This document shows, one piece after another, positions 1 through 6,351 of a stretch of 8,419 bases of DNA. Source of the stretch: an uncultured Acidobacteriota bacterium. GTDB lineage: Bacteria; Acidobacteriota; Terriglobia; Terriglobales; Acidobacteriaceae. The stretch lies in NCBI GenBank assembly GCA_903832475.1, contig CAILBQ010000197.1:1-8419 (forward strand), in the 5' to 3' direction. The stretch's first letter is position 1. Each line of letters opens with the position of its first letter. The position numbers and the translations under genes were made by a program. A model generated the notes under the pieces. That model was not told where the DNA came from. It did not search any database and saw nothing but the letters and a program-made list of their open reading frames with translations.

Positions 1-591
1 CAGCCAGTGGTCGGCCACTCCCGCGCCACCTGTAAATCCGGTCTCGCCGTCGATCACCAACAGCTTGCGATGGGATCGCTGATTCATGTTCTGCCACGTA
101 TCCCAGCGCAGCGGATGGTACCAGCACATCTGTCCACCGGCCGCACGCAACCCATCGAAGTAGCCGTCTCCGGTGGTCGCGCTCCCCACAAAATCCACCA
201 GAACGCGCACTTCAACGCCCGCTCGCGCTCGCTCCGAGAGCGCCTCCAGTATTTCCTCACTCACCCGCCCCCGCAGAAACTCGTAAAACTCCAGATTGAT
301 GGCTTCCCGCGCCCCCCGAATCGCTCGCAGCATCTCCGGGTAAAACTCTTTGCCATTCTTGAGACGTTTCAGCCGTGTCCGCCTTCGCGTGCCATCCGTG
401 ATCAAACTCAAAAATTGGATGAACTCCTCAGAATCGAGCGATGCCCCCAAATCGCGCATGGCAAACCGAGGCTGCGGGCCAAACAGATTGATCAGGACCT
501 TGGCCCCATACAGTACCAGAGCGCTGGCCCCCACCACTGCCAGCGCCTTGACCGCATGCCCCCCCGCCGAAGCTTTCGCCTTTTGAGCCAT
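1..591 (-). CDS. Phospholipase D / cardiolipin synthase-like protein, N-terminal part (truncated by window edge)
   Basis: Reading leftwards from an ATG at 591-589, an open frame of 197 codons continues past base 1, so only the N-terminal part is present. Residues about 12-38 form one hydrophobic segment that probably anchors the protein in the inner membrane. The PLD catalytic signature HxKxxxxD is visible as HRKLLVID (His174, Lys176, Asp181), followed by the usual Gly-Gly at 188-189 and 'GVADHW'. The preceding 'AREAINLEFYEFL' and 'GVEVRVLVDFVGS' stretches match the first strands of the PLD fold. Family members transfer phosphatidyl groups between phospholipids (cardiolipin synthesis) or hydrolyse phosphodiesters; the second HKD motif must lie outside the window. 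A purine-rich GGAGAGGGAAG precedes the start. Cardiolipin synthase is the favoured reading, but a general PLD-family enzyme cannot be excluded without the C-terminal half. Confidence 0.9.
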   Translation of the reverse strand, partial: MAQKAKASAGGHAVKALAVVGASALVLYGAKVLINLFGPQPRFAMRDLGASLDSEEFIQFLSLITDGTRRRTRLKRLKNGKEFYPEMLRAIRGAREAINLEFYEFLRGRVSEEILEALSERARAGVEVRVLVDFVGSATTGDGYFDGLRAAGGQMCWYHPLRWDTWQNMNQRSHRKLLVIDGETGFTGGAGVADHWL

Positions 592-670
592 CCACTTCCC
601 TCTCCCGAATCATGCAACGCGCCGCGCGCTTGGACCGCAAATGTCCGATTAAGCAACGATGCCCGGCCAG

Positions 671-718
671 CGAGCATCGATTGCCCAGCAACGCGGAGGC
701 ATACGCGGCGAAGCCGCG
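671..718 (-). repeat. Copy A of a hairpin-bearing intergenic repeat (REP-like)
   Basis: This 48-base element aligns with 1456-1502 at 38 of 48 positions with a single one-base gap. It ends in a GC-rich hairpin at 704-718, with arms CGCGGC and GCCGCG and a three-base loop. Read on the minus strand, the hairpin comes first, 19 bases after the stop codon of the acidic-protein gene. It may act in 3'-end formation or mRNA stability, or be a REP-type dispersed element. No U-run follows, so it is not a textbook terminator. Confidence 0.7.
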
Positions 719-737
719 CATGCCCACATGGCAGGTG

Positions 738-1292
738 CTAGCCGGCAGTGCCTTCATCGACGTGGCGATCTTCCAAACGCTCGCTGCGGACGTCTTCCAC
801 GTTTCCTTCGACCACCGCGTCCGCCTGCGCAACATCCGAGTTGGGGTGATGCCGGCGCAGCACTGCACTGGTATCGTCGTTGCCGACGGAAACCTGCAGC
901 ACACCCTCGTCGTCCAGATCCGGTCCGACCTCGGTGAACTCGGCAAGCTGCTCTTCCGCCACGTCATCCACAATCCTTCCCGAGCCGTCCCGCGAATTCG
1001 GCCGATCGTCCTCCTGCATCAAGTTCACCTTGAGCGCATCGACTTCTTCTTCGCTCGACGCATCGAATGCCTCCACTCGCCGCCCCAGCCGGCCCTCGTA
1101 CAAGGCAGGCTCGTCCGCACCGCCGGTGATTTCTTCCAGCCGGTCAATCGTCGCATCCGTCGCCACATCATCCGCCGAACCCACCGCCGGCTCATCCTCA
1201 TTGTGGCCGTAAACCGAACTCTCGCTCAGGTCGACCTCGGTGTGCGTCTTGCTCTCATCGTCCCGCGCTTTCAGATCCTTTGCCATCGTCAA
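738..1292 (-). CDS. Unrecognised, highly acidic hypothetical protein (184 aa)
   Basis: I do not recognise this protein. It is strikingly acidic: 51 Asp/Glu against 17 Lys/Arg by my count, with no Cys and no Trp. It has no signal peptide or membrane segment, so it is probably cytoplasmic and largely disordered at the ends. A more structured core may lie around residues 50-75 ('IDRLEEITGGADEPALYEGR') and about 108-140. The start is uncertain. A TTG at 1292-1290 sits 6 bases after AAGGAG, while the in-frame ATG at 1286-1284 ('MAKDLKARD') is 12 bases away; the two differ by only two residues. The stop is TAG at 740-738. Lengthy alternative frames on both strands overlap it, but this one has a good ribosome-binding site and a repeat element placed just after its stop. 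Function unknown; stress-related or nucleic-acid-mimicking roles would be speculation. Confidence 0.75.
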   Translation of the reverse strand: MTMAKDLKARDDESKTHTEVDLSESSVYGHNEDEPAVGSADDVATDATIDRLEEITGGADEPALYEGRLGRRVEAFDASSEEEVDALKVNLMQEDDRPNSRDGSGRIVDDVAEEQLAEFTEVGPDLDDEGVLQVSVGNDDTSAVLRRHHPNSDVAQADAVVEGNVEDVRSERLEDRHVDEGTAG

Positions 1293-1455
1293 TTGCTTCT
1301 CCTTGAATTCCGCCGGCCGGAAAAATACCCTGGCCGCCTCTCACTGAGATGCCGATTCCTCTCGCCCCGGCGTTCGCAGGGTGGCCAAAAGAACGGGCCG
1401 CCCAAAAGAAAAGGGACAGGGCAAGACCACCCCATCCCCAAAATTCATTCCACCT
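1293..1455. other. Leader/intergenic region of the acidic-protein gene
   Basis: No convincing gene is present. The minus-strand leader contains TATTTT at 1327-1322, a possible -10 box about 30 bases before the start, but no good -35 box at the right spacing. A hairpin-forming inverted repeat lies at 1380-1402 and a short one (TCTCA-G-TGAGA) about 1340-1350. A 73-codon minus-strand frame across 1255-1476 looks like chance coding. Confidence 0.5.
1380..1402. repeat. Inverted repeat (7-bp arms, 9-base loop) in the acidic-protein leader
   Basis: Arms GGTGGCC (1380-1386) and GGCCGCC (1396-1402) pair over seven positions, one of them G-T, around an A-rich nine-base loop. It lies about 90 bases upstream of the acidic-protein start, between that gene and the M16 gene. 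It could be a second stem after the M16 transcript or a leader structure; nothing decides between them. Confidence 0.4.
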
Positions 1456-1502
1456 TGAGCAACAAGTGCTGAGCAAAGCGAGGCATAGGCGGCGAAGCCG
1501 CC
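1456..1502 (-). repeat. Copy B of the hairpin-bearing intergenic repeat (REP-like)
   Basis: This 47-base element is about 79% identical to 671-718. Its hairpin at 1488-1502 has arms GGCGGC and GCCGCC around the same three-base loop. Compared with copy A, the outermost pair is swapped from C-G to G-C, which keeps the pairing. Like copy A it starts 19 bases after a stop codon (of the M16 peptidase) and has the same orientation relative to the upstream gene. Confidence 0.7.
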
Positions 1503-1521
1503 ACCCGCCGCACGCGCAGTG

Positions 1522-4374
1522 CTATTTCTTGATCAGGTCGCCGCTTTCGTCGCGCAACTCGACGGGCCCCAGGCCCAGCTTTTCCAGACCCGGCTGGATC
1601 TTCTCCCGGTCACCTACGGCAACTACGATCAGGTTATTCGGATGGACAAACGCTTCCGCCGCCTTGGCCACCGCTTCCGGAGTGACCGCCTCGTATTGCG
1701 CCGGCAACTTTTGAAAGTAGTCATTGGGCAGGCTGTAAACAAACAACTCCGCCATCAGGCCAACTTCGTTGCCTACCGTCTCAAACGATCCCGGCAGGGA
1801 ACGCAGCGCATTGTCCTTGGCCAGCTTTAGCTCTTCGGGTGTCGCCTCGTCGGTGTGAATCCGGTTCAGCTCGGTGAACAACTCCTTCGTCGCGGGAGCC
1901 GTCACATCCGTCCGTACCTGCGCCCCGGAGAAGAAGGTGCCGCCATCCCGATAGAACTGGAATGCCGAAAACGCCCCATAGGTGAAACCGTTCTTTTCCC
2001 GCAGGTTCATGTTGATGCGGCTCGAAAACAAGGCTCCGAGAATGCTGTTCATCTCATTCAGCGCCGGGTATTCCGGCGTGCTGCGCGCCACACCCAGTCC
2101 AAACGTCAGCAGCGTCGTCTGCGGCGACCCCGGCTTGTCCACGATGACAATCTTGCGCGCGGGTGGCGCGGGCTGAGCGATAGGAGTCGTCGCAGCCACC
2201 GCTTCCGAACTGCTCCAGCCACCAAAATATTTCTCGGCCATTCGTTTCGCTTCCGCTTCGGTCAGGTCGCCCGCCATAATCAGCGCGGCATCCTTGGGCG
2301 TGTAATGCGCCGACCAGAACTGCTGCATGTCTGCCTGCGTCGCCGCCTTCACTGATTCCGTCGTTCCCACCGGACGGAAGCCGTATGGCAGATCGCCGTA
2401 GAGCACCTTCTGCCCCACGCGCTGCGCCGCCGCAAAGGGCTCATCGCCCTCCTGCAGAATCGCTACCAGCCGCTGCTGACGGATACGCTCGACTTCCTCT
2501 TTCTTGAACGCGGGATGCAGCGCCACGTCCGAGAGCAGATCCATCGCTGCATTGGCATTGTTGCTCAATGCGCCCACAGTCACTGCCCCGGCATCCATGG
2601 TCGTGGACGAACCCAGATCCGCTCCAATCTGCGCGATGTCATTAGCCAGCTCTGTCGATGAGCGGGTGCCTGTTCCCTCCGTGAGCATGCGCGCCGTAAA
2701 AGCGGCCAGCCCGGCCCTGTCCTTCGGATTCGCCGCGCTTCCACCAAGCGTTACCAGCGCCGAGCTCATCACCGGCAGCGCATGGTCCTCAATCAGGTAC
2801 ACCCTGACTCCATTGGACAGCGCAAAGGTCTTCGGCGACGGCAGATGCAGCGTCGGTTCCGGCCCCGGCTTGGGAGCTTCTTTCCGCCAGTTCTGCGCCT
2901 CCTCAAAATCAGGCGTATAAGGAGCCACCACCTTCACGTTGGCGTCGGTATCCTCTGGGCTGCGCGGTACGTCGTCGGTCACTTTCTTGCCCGGAACGCA
3001 ATACACCACCACCCGCTGGTTCTTGCCAAAGACCTGCTGACCGACCTTCTGGACACTCGCCGTCGTCAACGCTTCATAACGCGCGACGTCCTTTGGCAGG
3101 TAACCTGGATCACCCAGGTACTGGTTGTAGCGATCCATCATGTCGGCAACACCGCCAAAACCGCCCAGCCGCTGCAGTCCGCGGATCAACCCGGAAAGAC
3201 TCTGATTCCGCGCCCGGTCCAGCTCCGCCTGCGTCGGACCACTCGTCCGCAGCGCCTCCACTTCCTTGTCGAAGGCAGCTTCCAGGTCTTCCAGCTTCAC
3301 GCCCGGCCGCGCCGTGATGTCGCACTGCGCGATCGACGTCGCCATCAGCGACTGGTTCTGGCAATTCACGCTCTGTGCAACCTGGTCCTTGTACACCAAC
3401 TGCTGGTAGAGCCGGCTTACCTTGCCGCCACCCAACACCGTCGTGAACATATCGGCATCCGCGTCCCCTGGATGATAAGCCTCGGGTGTGAGCCATGCCA
3501 CAGTGAGACGCGGCAGCTGCACCGTGTCCGTCACCGTCTGGCGTCGTTCTGAAGTAATGGCTGGCGTGTCAACCTTGGCCTTCTCCACGGCCGGTCCCCT
3601 CTGAATCGGCGCGAAGAACTTTGCCACTTTATCTCTGATCGTCGCCGCATCAAAGTCGCCCACAATGGCAATACTGGCATTGTTCGGCGTGTAGTAATCG
3701 TGGAAGAACTCGCGCACATCGTTCAGTCGCGCTGCTTCCACGTCCGCATGTGTGCCAATGACGTTGCCATAGTAGGGATGGCTCTTGGGAAACAGGAGAT
3801 GACCCATCGCCTCATCGGCCACGTCGTATGGCTGTCCCTCATCCTGACGCAATTCGTTCCGGACCACGTCCCGCTGATTGGTCAGCTTGGTCCTGTCCAG
3901 CGTCTCCAGCAGGAAACCCATGCGGTCGCTCTCCAGCCACAACGCCAGATCGAGCTGGTTGCTGGGGATGGTCTCGAAGTAATTCGTCCGGTCGTAGCTG
4001 GTCGTGCCGTTGATGTCCGTTGCGCCCGCGCCTTCCAGGTACTTGAAGTGCGCCTTCTCCCCTACGTGCTCCGATCCCTCGAACATCATGTGCTCGAACA
4101 AATGCGCAAACCCTGTGCGCCCCGCCTTCTCGTTCACCGGCCCAACGTGGTACCACAGATCCACTGCCACCAGCGGCAGCCGGTGATCCTCGCGCAGAAT
4201 CACTTCCAGCCCGTTCGGCAGCGTGTACTTCTCATACTTCAGATTGGGCACCTTCAGTGCCGCGGCAGGGGCTGGAGCGGCAGCCTCCCCGGTCGTTGGG
4301 TTCAGAACTCCAACGGAAACAAGCAGCGCACATACCGCGGCTACAAGCGAACGAGACACAAGCGAACGACTCAT
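1522..4374 (-). CDS. Secreted M16 (pitrilysin-type) zinc metallopeptidase, two fused M16 modules
   Basis: The 950-residue protein begins with a Sec signal peptide (MSRSLVSRSLVAAVCALLVS, then a Pro/Ala-rich stretch ending near residue 38), so it acts outside the cytoplasm, probably in the periplasm. Numbered from this ATG, the first module carries the inverted zinc-binding motif HxxEH as HLFEH (His91, Glu94, His95), with the third ligand probably Glu174 in 'RDVVRNELRQ'. The second module (from about 513) has 'AAFTARM' where HxxEH should be, so it is catalytically dead, but it keeps the 'LREKNGFTYG' element (about 791-800) typical of M16 C-terminal domains. This active-plus-inactive fusion is common in bacterial M16 proteins, which degrade peptides in a closed chamber. 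I chose the ATG at 4374-4372 because GGAG lies 8 bases upstream; a TTG seven codons earlier would add residues in front of the signal peptide. The next minus-strand gene starts 230 bases downstream. The natural substrate is unknown. Confidence 0.95.
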   Translation of the reverse strand: MSRSLVSRSLVAAVCALLVSVGVLNPTTGEAAAPAPAAALKVPNLKYEKYTLPNGLEVILREDHRLPLVAVDLWYHVGPVNEKAGRTGFAHLFEHMMFEGSEHVGEKAHFKYLEGAGATDINGTTSYDRTNYFETIPSNQLDLALWLESDRMGFLLETLDRTKLTNQRDVVRNELRQDEGQPYDVADEAMGHLLFPKSHPYYGNVIGTHADVEAARLNDVREFFHDYYTPNNASIAIVGDFDAATIRDKVAKFFAPIQRGPAVEKAKVDTPAITSERRQTVTDTVQLPRLTVAWLTPEAYHPGDADADMFTTVLGGGKVSRLYQQLVYKDQVAQSVNCQNQSLMATSIAQCDITARPGVKLEDLEAAFDKEVEALRTSGPTQAELDRARNQSLSGLIRGLQRLGGFGGVADMMDRYNQYLGDPGYLPKDVARYEALTTASVQKVGQQVFGKNQRVVVYCVPGKKVTDDVPRSPEDTDANVKVVAPYTPDFEEAQNWRKEAPKPGPEPTLHLPSPKTFALSNGVRVYLIEDHALPVMSSALVTLGGSAANPKDRAGLAAFTARMLTEGTGTRSSTELANDIAQIGADLGSSTTMDAGAVTVGALSNNANAAMDLLSDVALHPAFKKEEVERIRQQRLVAILQEGDEPFAAAQRVGQKVLYGDLPYGFRPVGTTESVKAATQADMQQFWSAHYTPKDAALIMAGDLTEAEAKRMAEKYFGGWSSSEAVAATTPIAQPAPPARKIVIVDKPGSPQTTLLTFGLGVARSTPEYPALNEMNSILGALFSSRINMNLREKNGFTYGAFSAFQFYRDGGTFFSGAQVRTDVTAPATKELFTELNRIHTDEATPEELKLAKDNALRSLPGSFETVGNEVGLMAELFVYSLPNDYFQKLPAQYEAVTPEAVAKAAEAFVHPNNLIVVAVGDREKIQPGLEKLGLGPVELRDESGDLIKK

Positions 4375-4455
4375 TGGGATATCTCCACAAGGCAATTAGA
4401 CAACAGGGAAAAATTGCAACGTGACCGGCCAGGGGAGGCGGCAAGGCACACTTCT

Positions 4456-4478
4456 GGAGAAGGTTGGGGAACCTCTCC
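4456..4478. repeat. Imperfect inverted repeat between the DUF427 and M16 genes
   Basis: GGAGAAGGTT (4456-4465) and AACCTCTCC (4470-4478) pair with one bulged base around GGGG. It lies 115 bases past the DUF427 stop and about 80 bases before the M16 start. No U-run follows on the minus strand, so terminator function is doubtful. The rest of the 219-base interval 4375-4593 shows nothing I can name. Confidence 0.35.
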
Positions 4479-4593
4479 ACATGTCAGACGTTAGTCAGCG
4501 CCGTCGGGAATCGCAGCCCTATCTCAAAACGCAGCACAGGGTGAAATGACCTGATGTACCTTGAGCATCCCTTACCAGCGCCTAGCCACTCAG

Positions 4594-4878
4594 CTACTTC
4601 TCGACTTCCACGCCCCGCCAGAAGGCCACATGGTTCTTGATCTTCCGAGCTGCCGGCTTGGGATCGGGATAATACCAGGCAGCATCCGGATTCTCCTGTC
4701 CGTCTCCAAACAGCGAGTAGTAGCGAGCCTGCCCCTTCCACGGGCAGGTCGACGTGGTCGAACTCGGCCGGAAAAACTCCCGTTTCAACGAAGACTCAGG
4801 AAAGTAGACGTTCCCTTCGACCGTTTCATACTTGTCACTTTCGGCAATGACGATGCCGTTCCAAACTGCTTTGGCCAT
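4594..4878 (-). CDS. DUF427 family protein (94 aa)
   Basis: The whole 94-residue protein corresponds to a single DUF427 domain. The family's recognisable parts are present in order: 'MAKAVWNGIVIAESD', 'EGNVYFPESSLKREFF', 'STCPWKGQARYYSL' and 'AAWYYPDPKPAARKIKNHVAFW'. The small beta-rich fold has no firmly established biochemical role, and here it lacks a signal peptide, so it is probably cytoplasmic. The start is the ATG at 4878-4876; the region before it has no strong Shine-Dalgarno match, but conservation of the MAKAVWNG beginning supports it. The stop is TAG at 4596-4594. It stands alone, 119 bases after the small exported-protein gene with an inverted repeat in between, so it is probably its own transcription unit. 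Function cannot be stated from sequence. Confidence 0.9.
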   Translation of the reverse strand: MAKAVWNGIVIAESDKYETVEGNVYFPESSLKREFFRPSSTTSTCPWKGQARYYSLFGDGQENPDAAWYYPDPKPAARKIKNHVAFWRGVEVEK

Positions 4879-4946
4879 AATCCGATTCTACGTCCATTCT
4901 TCTCTGAATTCCTGCGCGCCAGCAAGAAACCAATGAGCCTACAGGC

Positions 4947-4987
4947 TGGTTGATCCTATCGGCGGCGATCGCCGGCAGGATCAACCA
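4947..4987 (-). terminator. Possible terminator: perfect 11-bp inverted repeat after the small exported-protein gene
   Basis: TGGTTGATCCT (4947-4957) and AGGATCAACCA (4977-4987) are perfect inverted repeats around 19 bases. Those 19 bases include the smaller palindrome CGGCGATCGCCG. On the minus strand the structure begins 10 bases after the stop codon at 4998, the expected place for a terminator. What follows is not a U-run, so it may instead be a stability stem or a protein-binding palindrome. Confidence 0.55.
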
Positions 4988-4997
4988 TGGCCCTAAT

Positions 4998-5324
4998 TCA
5001 TTCGCCGATCACTGACACGGCAGTCACATGTACGCTCTTGGCGCCCTGATCGGCAGTCGCCGTAATCGTGACATGCTTTCCGTATGCATCTTTAACCGCA
5101 TCCGGATTATCGATCGACCAGACTTCCTTCTTGGCTTCATCCACAAATACCGGCTTGCTGCCGCCTTCAATGCATTTCTTCGCACAGGCCGCACCTGTAC
5201 CCGCATGTTTGGCTCCGCACATCGAATCGGAAACCCAGCCATCGATTTTAGTGGAGTCCGCAGCAAACGCGGAGATGGCGACCAACGACAGCGCCGAGAA
5301 CGAAAGAACAGCGAATCTCTTCAT
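4998..5324 (-). CDS. Small exported Cys/His protein (108 aa; DUF5818-like)
   Basis: The protein has a clear Sec signal peptide (MKRFAVLSFSALSLVAISAFA, cleavage near residue 21), leaving a mature domain of about 87 residues. It then shows 'DGWVSDSMCGAKH', 'CAKKCIEGG', 'KPVFV', 'WSIDNPDAVKDAYGKHVTIT' and 'VHVTAVSV'. Cys36, His40, Cys47 and Cys51 form a CxxxH...CxxxC set that could bind a metal or form disulfides; the strand-rich remainder resembles a small OB-type barrel. From memory it resembles a small secreted acidobacterial family sometimes labelled DUF5818; that name is not verified here, and the function is unknown. The ATG at 5324-5322 has GGAG 8 bases upstream; an in-frame earlier start near 5402 would bury the signal peptide and is rejected. 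The gene stands between the three-gene membrane operon and DUF427, with spacing of over 100 bases on both sides. Confidence 0.85.
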   Translation of the reverse strand: MKRFAVLSFSALSLVAISAFAADSTKIDGWVSDSMCGAKHAGTGAACAKKCIEGGSKPVFVDEAKKEVWSIDNPDAVKDAYGKHVTITATADQGAKSVHVTAVSVIGE

Positions 5325-5366
5325 AGGGAAATCTCCATTCAGGAATTGACTCACGAATTTCCTATC

Positions 5367-5378
5367 ATGTTGGAACAT
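5367..5378. promoter_or_regulatory. Short palindrome upstream of the small exported-protein gene
   Basis: ATGTT-GG-AACAT is a near-perfect 12-base palindrome about 43-54 bases before the ATG at 5324, a plausible operator position. No clear -35/-10 pair was found around it, so the regulatory role is a guess. Confidence 0.25.
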
Positions 5379-5389
5379 TGTGAGGATGC

Positions 5390-5410
5390 GCCAAATCTGC
5401 ACAATTTGGC
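5390..5410. repeat. Inverted repeat (7-bp arms, 7-base gap) between two minus-strand genes
   Basis: GCCAAAT (5390-5396) and ATTTGGC (5404-5410) are perfect inverted repeats. On the minus strand the structure begins 28 bases after the stop of the gene at 5439 and about 65-90 bases before the small exported-protein start. It could be a weak terminator or an operator; no U-run follows. Confidence 0.4.
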
Positions 5411-5438
5411 AAGTTTCACGATCGTCCCATCGAAAAGG

Positions 5439-5912
5439 CTAGGTCGCGTTGCGCGCCGCCCGCATCCGTTCGACATTCTGCTTGGCCGCTTCAAACCTTG
5501 CCGTTGCCGCTGGCGAGTTTTCAATCAACTGCAGCGTCTTCGTAAACCACGTCGGAGATTTCTCGTGAATCGCCGGCAGCAGCGGTGCAAACTTGGCCAG
5601 AAGAAAAAACGGCTCCGCATTGCAGTCCACAAATAGGTCCGCCGAAAGCGACCCATGCAGCACCAGCGCCGCCGCCATCTCCCAGTACGTCACCACCTGC
5701 CGCAGCCACGCACTCTTCTCCGAACCGGAATCCATCACCACAGTAAAAAATTCGTCAGCGCTGGTCGGCCAGAACTCGCCCGTCAACCACGCCCGCGCTT
5801 TGCGCATCACGGACTCCGTCCGTAATTCGTACAACTTCAAAATCAATTCCCCATCCGCACTCGTCGAAAGCGTTCGTTGCACAATGCCTCCCAGCCAAAC
5901 CACGCTCCTCAT
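5439..5912 (-). CDS. Unrecognised protein, last gene of the CDP-alcohol transferase/GtrA operon (157 aa)
   Basis: I do not recognise a family. The protein has no signal peptide. The body is helical in appearance ('TVVMDSGSEKSAWLRQVVTYWEMAAALVLHGSL', split here only by description), with a moderately hydrophobic middle and aromatic-rich 'FVDCNAEPFFLLAKFAPLL'. The C-terminus is Arg/Ala-rich and possibly coiled. I chose the ATG at 5912-5910, one base after the TAG stop of the GtrA-like gene, which implies translational coupling in a GGATAGGATG context. A GTG at 5882-5880 after GGGAGG is a reasonable alternative, and an upstream TTG at 5972 would overlap the GtrA gene by 59 bases. Position in the operon suggests a role alongside the membrane lipid or glycan enzymes, but that is inference only. 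Confidence 0.75.
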   Translation of the reverse strand: MRSVVWLGGIVQRTLSTSADGELILKLYELRTESVMRKARAWLTGEFWPTSADEFFTVVMDSGSEKSAWLRQVVTYWEMAAALVLHGSLSADLFVDCNAEPFFLLAKFAPLLPAIHEKSPTWFTKTLQLIENSPAATARFEAAKQNVERMRAARNAT

Positions 5913-5913
5913 C

Positions 5914-6351
5914 CTATCCCATCGCCGCACGCGGTTCTGGTCCACGGCTTCCTTTTCCCGGCTCCCCTCCAAACGTCCAGCGATCCCCCAGCAGAAAATT
6001 CACAACCGAACAGCACACAATGGCGATCAGGTTTGCCGCTACCAACGGCAGCCGCGCGCCTTGTACCAGGGCCCACATCAGCGCCAGGTTCCCCACCATG
6101 GACACCAGCCCGTTCGATAGGTGAAACCTTAACAGCCGCCCCCGCACCGCCGAATCATCACGACGATCCCGCCACGTGTAGCGAACATGCCAGACAAAGT
6201 TGTGCAGCAGAGTCACCTCGATCGCGATTGCCGTCGCCAGCAGCGTATGCCCCCGCGCCCAGCGCCCCATCCCCGCCAGCAGCCCCAGCTGCACCACCAT
6301 CCCGATCGCGCCAACCACGTTGAATTTCCACCATCGCATTAGCGCACTCAT
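5914..6351 (-). CDS. GtrA-like four-helix membrane protein (145 aa)
   Basis: Four hydrophobic segments lie at roughly residues 9-29, 37-57, 77-97 and 101-122. The two symmetrical GtrA signatures are present: 'HNFVWHVRYTWRDR' after the second helix and 'VNFLLGDRWTF' after the fourth. Proteins of this family are thought to help move or present polyprenyl-phosphate-linked sugars across the inner membrane for decoration of cell-surface glycans or lipids. Its length is normal for the family. The ATG overlaps the TGA of the upstream phosphatidyltransferase gene in an ATGA junction, showing tight coupling. The C-terminal tail (about 130-145) is Gly/Pro/Arg-rich and probably disordered. No glycosyltransferase gene, the usual partner, is seen in this window. 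Confidence 0.9.
   Translation of the reverse strand: MSALMRWWKFNVVGAIGMVVQLGLLAGMGRWARGHTLLATAIAIEVTLLHNFVWHVRYTWRDRRDDSAVRGRLLRFHLSNGLVSMVGNLALMWALVQGARLPLVAANLIAIVCCSVVNFLLGDRWTFGGEPGKGSRGPEPRAAMG

Noticed and set aside
7..741. Long plus-strand open frame opposite the PLD-like gene
   Set aside because: It is antisense to a frame with a clear HKD motif and good ribosome-binding site; its translation is Arg/Pro/His-rich, as expected of a GC-rich shadow frame.
428..973. Minus-strand frame of 181 codons overlapping both the PLD-like and acidic-protein genes
   Set aside because: It overlaps recognisable PLD coding sequence in another frame and shows low-complexity, shadow-type composition.
612..1472. 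Plus-strand frame of 286 codons opposite the acidic-protein gene
   Set aside because: Arg/Leu/His-rich composition typical of an antisense shadow, and it crosses both repeat A and the intergenic region. It is the best competing frame to the acidic protein, so a codon-usage test would be worthwhile.
1255..1476. 73-codon minus-strand frame across the acidic-protein leader
   Set aside because: It overlaps the start of the acidic-protein gene, has no recognised family and spans an inverted repeat.
4972..4987. Minus strand reads TGGTTGATCCTGCCGG, like the 5' end of archaeal/eukaryotic small-subunit rRNA
   Set aside because: The match stops after about 16 bases and is one arm of an inverted repeat; no rRNA sequence follows.
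5913..5972. TTG-initiated extension of the unrecognised operon protein
   Set aside because: It would overlap most of the GtrA-like C-terminus by 59 bases; the ATG one base after the GtrA stop is the simpler start.
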